This document shows positions 20,291 through 32,500 of a DNA stretch of 64,000 nucleotides, piece after piece. Under the pieces are notes generated by a model. It was not told where the DNA came from. It saw nothing but the letters and a program-made list of their open reading frames with translations, and did no database searches. The position numbers were made by a program, and so were the translations under genes. Every line of letters starts with the position of its first letter. The stretch's first letter is position 1. Origin of the DNA: Dipteris shenzhenensis (lineage: Eukaryota > Polypodiophyta > Polypodiopsida > Gleicheniales). The DNA lies in assembly GCA_047967505.1 (NCBI GenBank), contig CM106540.1. One strand, 5' to 3'.

Positions 20291-23129
20291 TGACGTCTGC
20301 CATGTTTACCCATGGTATGGGTGTTGTCTCTAATTTGAAAATTTGGCACAAAAGGATTGGTCATATCAATATTCAAAGGCTGAAAAATATGCGGCAAAGA
20401 GACATTTTCGATAGCTTGCCAAAGTTCAAGTATACTACTTTAGAGCATGTTTGTCCTATATGCCAGTTTGGAAAACAATCAAGGTTGCCATTCACTAAGC
20501 ATCTGTAGGAGAGTAGTAGACCTTTGCAGTTGATTCACTCTAATGTCTAGGGTCCTGCACACACTATCTCAATGGGAGGCTCATCATATTATGTTACATT
20601 TATTGATGATTTCAGCTGGTACACATGGCTATATTTTTTTAAGCACATGGATGAGGTGTTGCCAGTATTCAAAAATTTCAAGAAAGTGGTTGAGAGGAGT
20701 TTAATGCATATATTACATGCTTGTGGCCAAATAATGGGGGTGAATATGTATCTAATGCCTTTGATGATTTCCTGGCCTATCATGGGATACGAAGAGATCT
20801 GACATGCCCTCATACCCCTCAACAAAATGGAGTGGCTGAGTGGAAGAACGGAGTTCTTGTGGAGGCTACAAGAGCCATGTTAAATGAAAAGTATCTACTT
20901 GACTACTATTGGGCAGAAGCAGTTGGGACTGCAGTTTATGTGTTGAATAGAACCCCCACCGCTAGCATTCATATGATTGCTCCATATGAGAAGTTGTATA
21001 GGCAGAGGCCTAATATCCATCATCTTAAAGTGTTTGGAAGTTTGGCATATGTGCATATACCAGATGAAAAGAGACAGAAGTTGGATCCCAAAGCTGAAAG
21101 CTCGGGGGGGTCACTCATCATATGTAACCCTATCATGTGAGTTCAACAGAAGGATATTTTTAATTCTTAAATTTCTCAAAAATTACATGCTACAACCCAT
21201 CGACCAAGAAGACTATGGTGAGTCGGGATGTTGTTTTTAATGAGTTGGAATCTTGGTATGGCAAGCCGAAAGTGGTTGTTCCAAATGATGCATCTACAGG
21301 TCATGCATATGATAAAAAATAGCAAATCAGTACATCCATATCTGGGCCTACATCTACTGGTTCTACTAGAGTGATCCTTGGTCTAGTAGGTTATGCAATT
21401 CCACTGACATTGCTATGTCAGTGAGGGGGAGAGATAAAGGGAAAGCCAAGGCTGTTGAGGTGCTTTCGCAAGCTGAATATGATGTCCCTAGGCCATCAAA
21501 TTGTGGCTATGATTCATCATGTAGTGACAGCTTGGATAGTGAGCTAGGTATGCCATCTGTGTCTACACCTGGAGTTAAGGGAAGCAGGTACATACCTCCT
21601 CATGAATGAGGAGAGTCAAGCACTCCAGTGAGAAGGTCACAGAGAGTCAGGTATCCTGTTGATAGGTTAACTTATAGTGGTTATGCTACTCGGCATTATG
21701 CATATATGACAAAAGTTATGGGACGTACTGAGCCAACTATCTTTGGTGAGGTTGTGCAACATGGTCATTGGTGGAATGCCATGGATGAGGAGATGGATGC
21801 CCTTGCCACTAATCAGACTTGGGATTTGGTGGAGTTTCCTGAAGGTAAGAATCCTATTGGTTGCAAATGGGTCTACAAAGTAAAATGCAAGTTTGATGGA
21901 TCAGTGGAATGGTATAAAGCAAGGCTGGTTGCCAAAGGGTATGCACAGCAATATGGGCTAGATTATGAGGAAACTTTCAGCCCTGTTGCCAAGATGACAA
22001 TTGTGAGAACTATCATAGCATTGGCTGTAACTACAAATGGCTGGAAATTGTAGCAAATGGATGTCAAGAATGCTTTCCTAAATGGTGACTTGTTGGAGGA
22101 AGTCTATATGGTTCAGCCCGAGGGTTATGTGCACCCTGACTATCCCAACTATGTTTGCAATTTGAAGAAAGCTCTCTATGGGCTGAAGCAAGCACCTAGA
22201 GCATGGAATGAAAGGATCAGTAGATACCTGCAGGAGCTTGGTTTTGTAGTTGGGAAGGCTGATCATTCACTGTTCACAAAGAAGACAATTGCTGGATATG
22301 TTGTGATTGTGATTTATGTTGATGATCTGATTCTTGATAGTGATGATGATGGCATTGCTGAAATTAAGAGCAAGCTGAAAATGGAGTTTGATATGAAGGA
22401 TCTAGGGGACTTGAAGTTCTTTCTTGGCATAGAGGTGTTGAGAACACCAGATGGCATTTGGCTTATGCAGAGGCAGTATGCCTTAAATATGCTGGAGAAG
22501 TTTGGCATGAAGGATTGCAAACCAAAGGATATCCCCTTGGATTGCAAACCAAAGTTTGGCATGAAGGATTGCAAACCAAAGGATATCCCCTTGGATCAAA
22601 ACTTGAAGATTATGGTTGATTCATGAACTGAGATTGAGGACATTACCATGTACAAGCAGATGGTTGGCAGCTTGATATATTTGATAATCACTAGGCCTAA
22701 TTTGGAATATGCTGTGGGACTCATTAGTTGGTTTTTGCACAAGCCACGGAAGCCTCACTTGGATGCAGTGAGGAGGATTAGCGCTTTGTCAAGGCACAAA
22801 GGTGCAGCATTGGCTGCATGTGAGATTGCTTGGCTTCAAAAGCTTTTGCAGGATTTGGGACTGCATATGGAAAAACCAGTCAGACTTTATTGTGATAACA
22901 TGAGTAGTGTGCAATTGGCGTGCAATTGGCAAGTAATCCGGTTTATCATGCTAGAACTAAGCATATTGAGGTACACTACCATTTCATTAGAGAGATGGTG
23001 TTATCAAAGAAGATTGATCTCATACATGTGAAGATTGAAGATCAGATTGTAGATATCTTTACTAAGTCATTGGGTAGAGATAAGTTCACATGCTTTAGAG
23101 AGCTAGTTGGTGTTATGGTCCCTACTTGA
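20291..23129 (+). pseudogene. copia-3 integrase, RT and RNase H, 5' truncated
   Basis: Starts inside the integrase zinc region (IWHKRIGHINIQRL, then CPICQFGKQSRLPF). It continues with integrase core pieces (FIDDFSWYTWLYFF, HTPQQNGVAEWKN), the linker, RT blocks ([43 protein letters not shown] at about 22312) and RNase H (YCDNMSSVQLA). Lesions are stops at 20506-20508, 20549-20551, 21607-21609 and 22051-22053, frameshifts near 20720 and 21110, a 54-bp tandem duplication at 22501, and an internal RNase H deletion of roughly 70 codons near 22785. Gag, protease and the 5' LTR are missing. Confidence 0.9.
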
Positions 23130-23142
23130 GCTTGAGGGGTAG

Positions 23143-23452
23143 TGTTGGGAATCAAGCTCTTGGTTATTGTTCCTGTTGTGTGAGTAGGTGAATAAGGTGA
23201 GTCACACTGACTCAACCATAGTTAGTTCTTATCTACTATGTATGGGTGTTGACCTTAGTAGTGTTTAATTGTATTGTATGGGGTGAATATAAGTTGATTG
23301 TGGGGGAGACTATTGCTCCCTCCTGGTTGCTTCCTATATCTCTCTTCTTGTTTTTCTTCATAAATGAAGGTCACTTCAGGTTCTCTCTCTTGAGTCTTTT
23401 TCCTTTTTCCATTGTTTTCTCTTCCAAAGTGCTTAAAAGTGTTGTCTATTCA
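23143..23452 (+). repeat. 3' LTR of copia-3 (outer limit uncertain)
   Basis: A polypurine tract GCTTGAGGGGTAG is directly followed by TGTTGGGAATC at 23143, the usual start of a copia LTR. TGAATATAAGTTG near 23284 could be the core promoter. The downstream limit is my estimate from a TATTCA near 23452. No second copy is present to test it. Confidence 0.5.
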
Positions 23453-23585
23453 GCCGCTCATTGCACATACATGGTTTATCTATTTCCCAAGCCACAAAGG
23501 GATCTCTTCCTTCCCTCCTAGGTGACCTCTATGGGACTTGGATCGTTGATGAAGTCTAAGCATGGAGATAGTTTTTACCCCCCAT

Positions 23586-24144
23586 CTAGTAAACTACCCA
23601 CATCTTTCCGACTGCCTCGCCTACCTCATAGTAGGGATCACATAAGGATGTTATGTTATCAACCATACGATCATCAGTGACTTTTAGAATCCTCATCTGT
23701 GCAAATGACCATTGCTCCACTTGTTCAAATCCCAATACTTCACCTTCTGCTACAGTCTTATTTGCAAATGATCTCATTTGTAAAATGTCCCCTATAAGTA
23801 AATCCAAGGTGGTGCACTTTGTATTCTTGATAATGTCTGTTGCATAAGTCTCATCTTTGTCCCATGCTATAAATGATTTGTTGGATGTATTGTAGGGCAT
23901 AACATCTCCAAGTGATTCCATATCTCCACATTTATACTTTATCTCAACATGTGCGCTAAGAATCTTTGATACAGTAACTGCCACCTTATCTTCGCCAAGT
24001 CTTCAAAAGTGGCAAACTGAATTGGGATCACTATCATGGATTGTAGCAAATGCAACTACTTCTCTTTTGCTACATAAAATCACATCCATCCCTGGAACAA
24101 AATCTATAGCCATCTCCTTTGTGAGAGTCCTTCGCAAGCAAGCT
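23586..24144 (-). pseudogene. CACTA-associated fragment with tandem DUF8039-like segments
   Basis: The minus strand opens after a CTGCAG acceptor (24145). It encodes DVILCSKREVVAFATIHDSD, a frame break at a TGA near 23985, then LGEDKVAVTVSKILSAHVEI and SLGDVMPYNTSNKSFIAWD. A second, shorter segment repeats the same order of features (NKTVAEGEVLGFEQVEQWSF ... VGEAVGKMWVVY). The pattern of VVA, then LG, V-V, then a G-D/W ending resembles the small C-terminal domain found after transposase in many plant CACTA genes. Resemblance is judged by eye, so the family call is tentative. Confidence 0.4.
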
Positions 24145-24239
24145 CTGCAGTAGCAACAATTACATAAATATTAGTCTCTTTTTAATAATTTACTCATTTA
24201 TTAAAATTTTTAATTAGTACTTAAGTTATTGGTGGGAGA
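24145..24239. other. Intron-like AT-rich spacer before the satellite
   Basis: AT-rich sequence upstream of the fragment's acceptor site. The first degenerate satellite bases appear near 24240. Confidence 0.4.
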
Positions 24240-27200
24240 AGTTATCCGATCAAGTACTCATCATATGGACATGCCAAGTTTTCCTTTGCATGGTCGATCA
24301 AGCATTAAATACTATTTTTGCTCTAGTGTCATGCACATCTGTAAAAAAACACGCCGCTAGGTATGTTATCCGATCAAGCACTTATGGGATGGGCGTACCA
24401 CTTTGCATGTAAGTCAATTCCACCTAGTTGAAGGTGTGTGTAAATTATTGTGCCCATCGGATATGCTTTGCATTGTCGATCAAGCATAAAACACCGTTTT
24501 TGGCTTAGTGTCATGCACAACCATGAAAAAACACGGTCCCAAGTCTGTTAATCAAACAAGTACTTATCAGATGGGGGCTCCACTTTTCACGCAAGTATGT
24601 TTCAACTAGGTTGAGATGCATGCAAAGTATTTTCACCATCAGATATGCTCTGCATGGTCGATTACGCATTATACAACATTTTTCTCATAGTGATATGCAC
24701 ATCTGCAAAAAAACACGCCCTTAGGTATGTTATCTGACCAAGTACTTATCGGATGGATGTGCCTCTTTGAGAACATTTCAATACCACCTAGATTAAGGCG
24801 TAGGAAAAGTATTGTTCCCATCGGATATGCTTTGCATGGTCGATCGAGCATTAAATACCATTTTTGCCTTAGTGTCATGCACATCCATAAAAAAACATGC
24901 TGCTAGGTGTGTTATCCGATCAAGTACTTATGCAATGGGAATGCCACTTTGCATGTAAGTCAATTCCACCTAATTGAAGGTGTGCGCAAAGTATTGTGCC
25001 CATCAAATATGCTTTGCATTGTGTATTAAGCATAAAACGTTGTTTTCGCCTTAGTGTCATGCACAACCATATAAAAACACAGCCCTAGGTGTGTTATTCA
25101 AACAAGTACTTATTGGATGGGGGCTCCACTTTGCACGCAAGACCGTTTCAACTACGTTGAGGTGAGTGCAAAGTATTGTCACCATTGGATATGCTTTGCA
25201 TGGTCGATCATGCATTATACACCGTTTTTCCCCTAGTGATATGCACATCCACAAAAAAACACGCCCTTAAGTGTGTTATCTGACCAAGTACTTATCGGAT
25301 GGGTGTGCCTCTTTGAGAACATTTCAATACCACCTAGATTGAGGCATACAAAAAGTGTTGTGCCCATCGGATATCCTTTGCATGTTCGATTGAGCATTAA
25401 ATACTATTTTTGCTCTAGTGTCATGCACATCCGTAAAAAAACACGCTGCTAGGTATGTTATTCGATCAAGCACTTATGGGATGGGCGTGCCACTTTGCAT
25501 GTAAGTCAGTTCCACCTAGTTGAAGGTGTTTGCAAAGTATTATGCCCATTGGATATGCTTTGCATTGTCGATCAAGCATAAAACACCGTTTTTGCCTTAG
25601 TGTCATGCACAACCATGAAAAAACATGGTCCTAGGTGTGTTAATCAAACAAGTACTTATCGGATGGGGGATCCACTTTGTATGCAAGTACTTTTCAACTA
25701 GATTGAGGTGTGTGCAAATTATTGTCACCATAAGATATGCTTTGCATGGCCGATCACGCATTATACACCATTTTTCCCCTAGTCATATGCACATCTGCAA
25801 AAAAACACGCTGCTAGGTATGTTAGCCGATCAAGCACTTATGGGATGGGTGTGCCACTTTGCATGTAAGTCAATTCCAACTAGTTAAAGGTGTGTGCAAA
25901 GTATTGTGCCCATCGGATATGATTTGCATTGTCGATCAAGCATAAAACACCGTTTTTGGCTTAGTGTCATGCACAACCATAAAAAAACACGGTCCTAAGT
26001 GTGTTAATCAAACAAGTACTTATCGGGTGGGGGCTCCAGTTTGCACGTAAGTCCGTTTCAACTAGTTTGAGATGCGTGCAAAGTATTGTCACCATTGGAT
26101 ATGCTCTGCATGGTTGATTACGGATTATACAACATTTTTCCCGTAGTGATATGCACATCTGCAAAAAAACACGCCCTTAGGTATGTTATCTGACCAAGTA
26201 CTTATCGGATGGGTGTGCCTCTTTGAGAAAATTTCAATACCACCTAGGTTAAGGCATAGGAAAAGTAATGTTCCCATCGGATATGCTTTGCATGGTGGAT
26301 CGAGCATTAAATACCATTTTTACCTTAGTGTCATGCACATCCATAAAAAAACACGCTGCTAGGTGTGTTATCCGGTCAAGTACTTATGCGATGGGAATGC
26401 CACTTTGCATGTAAAACAATTCCACCTAGTTGAACGTGTGTGCAAAGTATTGTGCCCATCGGATATGCTTTGCATTGTGGATCAAGCATAAAACACCATT
26501 TTTGCCTTAGTGTCATGCACAACCATATAAAAACACAACCCTAGGTGTGTTATCCAAACAAGTACTTATCGGATGGGGGCTCCACTTTGCACGCAAGACC
26601 GTTTCAACTACATTGAGGTGCGTGCAAAGTATTGTCACCATCGGATATGTTTTGCATGGTCGATCATCCATTATACACCATTTTTTCCCTAGTGATATGC
26701 ACATCCGCAAAAAAACACGCCCTTAAGTGTGTTATCTGACCAAGTACTTATCGGATGGGTGTGCCTCTTTGAGAAAATTTCAATACCACCTAGTTTGAGG
26801 CATATGAAAAGTGTTGTGCCCATCTAATATCCTTTGCATGGTCGATCGAGCATTAAATACTATTTTTGCTCTAGTGTCAAGCACATCCATAAATATACAT
26901 GTTACTAGGTATGTTATCTGATCAAGCACTTATGGAATCGGCGTGCCACTTTGCATGTAAGTCAATTCCATCTAGTTGAAGGTGTCTAGAAATTATTGTG
27001 CCCATCGGATATGCTTTGCATTGTCGATCAAGCATAAAACACCGTTTTTGCCTTAGTGTCATGCACAACCATGAGAAAACACGGTCCTAGGTGTGTTAAT
27101 GAAACAAGTACTTATCGGATGGGGGCTCCACTTTGTATGCAATTCCTTTTCATCTAGATTGAGGTGTGTGCAAATTATTGTCACCATCAGATATGCTTTA

Positions 27201-28748
27201 CATGGCCGATCACGCATTATACACCATTTTTCCCCTTAGTCATATGCACATCCGCAAAAAAACACGCTGCTAGGTATGTTAGCCGATCAAGCACTTATGG
27301 GATGGGTGTGCCACTTTGCATGTAAGTCAATTCCAACTAGTTGAAGGTGTGTGCAAAGTATTGTGCCCATAGGATATGCTTTGCATTGTCGATCAAGCAT
27401 AAAACACCGTTTTTGCCTTAGTGTCATGCACAACCATGAAAAAATACGGTCCTAAGTGTATTCATCAATACAAGTACTTATTGGATGGGGGCTCCAGTTT
27501 GCACGCAAGTCTATTTCAACTATTGTGAGATGCATGCAAAGTATTGTCACCATCGGATATGCTCTGCATGGTCGATTACGCATTATACAATGTTTTTCCC
27601 ATAGTGATATGCACATCCACAGAAAAACATGCCCTTAGGTATGTTATCTAACCAAGTACTTATCGGATGGGTGTGCATCTTCCAAAACATTTCAATACCA
27701 CCTAGGTTAAGGTGTAAAAAAATTATTGTGCCCATCAGATATGCTTTGCATGGTCGATGGAGCATTAAATACCATTTTAACCTTAGTGTCATGCACATCC
27801 GCAAAAAAACATGTTGCTAGGTGTGTTATCCGATCAAGTACTTATGCGATGGGAATGCCACTTTGCATGTAAGTCAATTCCACCTAGTTGAAGGTGTGTG
27901 CAAAGTATTGGGCCCATCGGATATGCTTTGCATTGTCGATCAAGCATAAAACACCGTTTTTGCCTTAGTGTCATGCACAACCATATAAAAACACGGCCGT
28001 AGGTGTGTTATTCAAACAAGTACTTATCAGATGGGGGCTCCACTTTGAAAGCAAGTCCATTTCAACTACATTGAGGTGCATGCAAAGTATTGTCAACATC
28101 CGATATGCTTTGCATGGTCGATCACGCATTATACACCATTTTTTCCCTAGTGATATGGACATCCGCAAAAAAACATGCCCTTAGGTCTGTTATGTGACCA
28201 AGTACTTATCGGATGGGTGTGCCGCTTTGAGAACATTTCAATACCACCTAGTTTGAGGCGTACAAAAAGTGTTGTGCCCATCGGATATCCTTTGCATGGT
28301 CGATCGAGCATTAAATACTATTTTTGCTCTAGTGTCATGCACATCCATAAAAAAACACGCTGCTAGGTATGTTATCCGATCAAGCACTTATGGGGTGGGC
28401 GTGCCACTTTGCATGTAAGTCAATTCCACCTAGTTGAAGGTGCGTGCAAATTATTGTGCCCATCGGATATGCTTTGCATTGTTGATCAAGCATAAAACAC
28501 CGTTTTTGCCTTAGTGTCATGCACAACCATGAAAAAACACGGTCCTAGGTGTGTTATTCAAACAAGTACTTATCGGATGCGTGCTCCACTTTGCACAAAA
28601 CTCTGTTTCAACTACGTTGAGGTGCGTGCAAAGTATTGTCACCATTGGATATGCTTTGCATGGTCGATCACACATTATACACCATTTTTTCTCTAGTGAT
28701 ATGCACATCCTCAAAAAAACACACCCTTAGGTGTGTTTTCTAAGCAAG
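24240..28748. repeat. 182-bp satellite, left array (about 25 monomers, higher-order)
   Basis: Monomer starts (GTGTGTTATC-type) fall at 24361, 24543, 24725, 24907, 25089 and so on at exactly 182-bp steps. There are three monomer types. A has TTGCATGTAAGTCAATTCC, B has CAAACAAG with GGGGGCTCCACTTTG, and C has CTGACCAAG with CTCTTTGAGAAC. The type order is ABCABCAB, ABCABCAB, ABCABCAB, so a higher-order unit of eight monomers (1,456 bp) is superimposed. The array is interrupted at 28749, inside a C monomer, by a DNA transposon. Confidence 0.93.
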
Positions 28749-28777
28749 GGGAGGTAGCAAGCTAAGGGTGTCCACTT
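28749..28777 (+). repeat. Left terminal inverted repeat
   Basis: Starts GGGAGGTAGCAAGCTAAGGG and continues to CACTT at 28777. It matches the inverse of 42697-42725 with one mismatch (A versus T at the fourth base). Beyond it the two ends diverge. Confidence 0.93.
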
Positions 28778-28847
28778 CCGGACCACTTTCGGGTGAGTGT
28801 GACACCCGCTCGAGTGAAAATACAAAGGTTTTGCTTCGGTCTCCTAC

Positions 28848-29506
28848 ACCTCGATCGAGGTAGAAGCTCCAATGAAAATCACACACGAGCACAACCGAGC
28901 CTAGCCCATACCTCGATCGAGGTACGTATCTTTTTGCCGAACCGAGCCTATACCTCGATCGAGGTTTGCTGACAAGCCAGCTACACATGCCACATCTACC
29001 TCGTCGAGGTATTGTGATCCTCCAGCTCAACCTCGATCGAGGTCACGTGGCATGTCCAGCAAACCTCGATCGAGGTATTGGCCATCCGAAAGGGCAGCCA
29101 ACAGGGCAGATGACATACCTCGATCGAGGTATTGTGGACACATGACTTGGCATCCCGTTTTCTGCCAACACACCACGATCGAGGTATCGTGGCATGTCAA
29201 AACCTCCATCGACGTGGATGTACCGAGATGTATGGGCATGTCACAATACCTCGATCGAGGTATCGTGGCATGGCCATACCTCGCTCGAGGTATATGTGCC
29301 GGGGTGTATGCGCATGGAAAGAATACCTCGATCGAGGTATTGTGGCATGCCAACGACATGCATGGTTATGTCAAGAGTACCTCGATCGAGGTATATGAGC
29401 CCGGATGTATGGGCATGGAAAGAATACCTCGATCGAGGTAGGCAAACCCTAATTTTTATTATAAAAGGAGAGCGACCCCCCTCATTCCGCATACCTCGAT
29501 CGAGAT
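28848..29506. repeat. Left subterminal array of the palindrome ACCTCGATCGAGGT
   Basis: About 14 copies of a perfect 14-bp palindrome or one-base variants, at 28848, 28910, 28952, 28998 (one base short), 29030, 29063, 29117, 29172, 29248, 29278, 29324, 29379, 29425 and 29493. Spacing is irregular (about 30-74 bp), often with GTGGCATG between copies. Transposase binding or promoter control is the likely role (inference). The array ends at the RING gene's TATA box. Confidence 0.92.
29456..29468 (+). promoter_or_regulatory. TATA box of the RING gene
   Basis: ATTATAAAAGGAG, about 125 bases upstream of the proposed ATG at 29591 and just inside the palindrome array. A GC-rich leader follows. Confidence 0.6.
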
Positions 29507-29590
29507 CTGTCTCATTCAACGATTTCGGATTTGCCGGACTTCGACGGAAGAGCGCGAGCGACGGAGAGCGACGAACGGACTTCGACGGAC

Positions 29591-32500
29591 ATGGACGGAG
29601 CAGGAGCGGGAGAGTCCAGGTTGGCATTTTCTTTTGTGTAGCATTTTCTTTTATGTAGCATTTTCTTTTATGTAGAATTTGATTTAATTTTAGTTTAAAA
29701 TAAAAATTATAAAATGCATTTTAATGTTTTTCTGAAATTTATGAATTACGGGATTTTTTATTTAAAATGTGAAAATTTAATTTTTTTTTAAATAGAGCTT
29801 TTTTTAGTAAATAAAAAAACGTTGATATTATTAATTATAAAATATTTTTAAATGTGAAATGTAGTTGAATTTTTTTTTTTTAAATTTTAAATTACGACAT
29901 TTATAATTTAAAATGTGAAAATTTTAATTTTAAAAAACGTAATTTAAAATTTTAGTTTATAAGAAAAATTAAAAAATGCATTATAAATTTAGTTTTTCTT
30001 AAATTTATAAATTACGAGATTTTTTATTTAAAATGTGAAAATTAATTATTTTTTCTTTAAATTGAGCTTTTTTTAGTAAATAAAAAAACGTTGATATTAT
30101 TAATTATAAAATATTTATAAATTTGAAATGTAGTTGTAAAATTTTTTTTTTAATTTTTAAATTACGACATTTATAATTTAAAATGTGAAAATTTTAATTT
30201 TAAAAAACGTAATTTAAAATTTTAGTTTATAAGAAAAATAATAAATGCATTATAAATTTAGTTTTTCTTAAATTTATAAATTACGAGATTTGTTATTTAA
30301 AATGTGAAAATTAATTATTTTTTTTAAATAGAGCCTTTTTTAGTAAATAAAAAAAGTTCATATTAATAATTATAAAATATTTATAAATTTCAAATGCATT
30401 TGTAAATTTTATTTTTTAATTTTTAAATTACGACATTTATAATTTAAAATGTGAAATTTTTAAATTTAAAAATCGTTTAATGAGGCTTTTTTTATTAAAA
30501 ATGTGAAAATGTTAAATATTTCTGTTTTTTTTATGAGGTAGAATTTAAAAGAGAAATAATAAAAAATTTTAGGTTAAAAGAGAAATAATAAAAATTTTCT
30601 AAATTTGAAATGCAATATAATGTTTTTTTGAAATTTATGAATTACTACATTTTTTATTTAAAATGTGAAAATGAAATTGTATTTTCAAAATAGAGCTTTT
30701 TTATATGAAATTGTATTTTAAAAAAACGTTCATATTAATAATTATAAAATATTTTAATTTTGAAATGCATTTGTAAATTTTTTTAAAATTTTTGAATTAG
30801 GAGTTCTATATTTCTGTTTTTTTAATGTAGCATTTTCTTTTTGGTAGAATTTAATTAAATTTTAGTTTATAAGGAAAATTATAAAAAATTTCAAAATTTA
30901 TAATGCATTTTAATGTTTTTTTGAAATTTGTAAATTACGACATTTTTTATTTAAAATGTGAAATGAGATTTTTTTTTGGTAAATAGAGCTCTTTCTATTA
31001 AATAAAAAACGTTCATAGGACTAATTTTTAAGTATTTATAAATTTGAAATGCATTTGTAAATTTTTTTTTTATTTTGAATTACGACATTTAAAATTTAAA
31101 ATGTGAAAATTTGACAATTTAAAAAACGTTTAATGAGGCACAAGACTCGCTCGACTTATCAAATTAATAAGACATTTTGTATAAGACTCGCTCGACTTAT
31201 CGAGTTAATACACAAACATAAACCTACTAGTCAACTATTGGAGTTGGACATTAAAGATTGACTAGTGACATGGTTGGTGACCAAAGCTTGAAGTTGACTA
31301 GACACTTTGGGACAAGCAAGTTCTTTAGAAGGAAACTAGGTTTAAGCTTGGGTAATCATCCCTAATATATTGGGAAATTACTAATGATAAATCATGCTTT
31401 AACTATTTGGCAATTAGTAAGGATCGATTCTACTAGGAAATAAGTTGAAGGCATTTGTCCCCTATTAGTCAATAGATTGATTAGACTAAGCATGCATGAT
31501 AAGGCTATAGCTTGGAAATGCCTAGATAGTGGCTTAGTCCAAATCTTCAATATCCCTTAAGAAGACATGAAATAGTGGCTTAGACCTTAAGAAGACATGG
31601 AGTTGCAAATGTCAAATTCTTCTAAGTTATGCATAGACTCTAGCATAACTGAAAAAAGAATATTACAAGATTGAGAATATTTGGATGGGTCTTCAAGAAC
31701 TCGAATATTACGGTCTGTGCCTATAAACTGTTTGAGATTCTTATGCTATCACTATGGCATGCTTTAGATCTAGCACTTTGATCATGTTTGTTGTCTAGGT
31801 CCATAATTCATCTACTTCTCTTATATGTATAAGAAGAAAGAAATACGCCATAGAGAAACTGAAAGTTTAACTAGAATACCTAACATTCATTGCACATGGG
31901 ACTCTAGTGGATCTATATTCATTCCACATTCATGCTAATATATGCAAGTGTTTTGATCAACTATAGACCTAAGTTCAAATAGAGCCTGTTAATGACTGAA
32001 TCTCTCCTAATCATCCCTTAATGATCATAGATAAGAGACTTAAGAGAGAGAGAACTCCATAACCTTCAAGAGTCGACATTTGAAGCATCCCATTCCATGT
32101 TGTTTGTCTTATACAAAATGTCTTGAACCAAGTGATGATCTATAGGAATGGCCAGTAGTTGAGGTGGATTGCCCAACCAAAATAGATAATATTGAGAAGG
32201 CTTAATTATTTTCTCAAAGTTCTCGCTTTAAAAGGTTTGTAGTGTGAACCCGCTCTCATTTTTAATGTGTAGTCTAAGAAATACTAGATGCGCCTTGCTT
32301 GTGTATCGTTCAAAGTAATGTATTAGGTATCCTTCTATCTCCTCCATATCTATTGCAAACCCAAGGCAGTAAAGCATTCAAAGAAGGTCTTATTAACCAA
32401 ACCTCTCCACTATCTGTCCTTAGTATAGGGGCCATTAGTGGACAATGTGGTCCTTACACCACATGTGGAAAAGTTTCATATTGGATAAAAAGTGAAAAAA

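Noticed and set aside
24240-28745. Many short open frames (about 60-75 codons) on both strands in the satellite
   Set aside because: They recur once per 182-bp monomer with the same wording and no protein motif. They are by-products of the repeat.
28740-29660. Overlapping frames with repeated Ile-Pro-Arg-Ser-Arg or Asp-Leu-Asp-Arg-Gly wording
   Set aside because: They are translations of the ACCTCGATCGAGGT palindrome in different frames.
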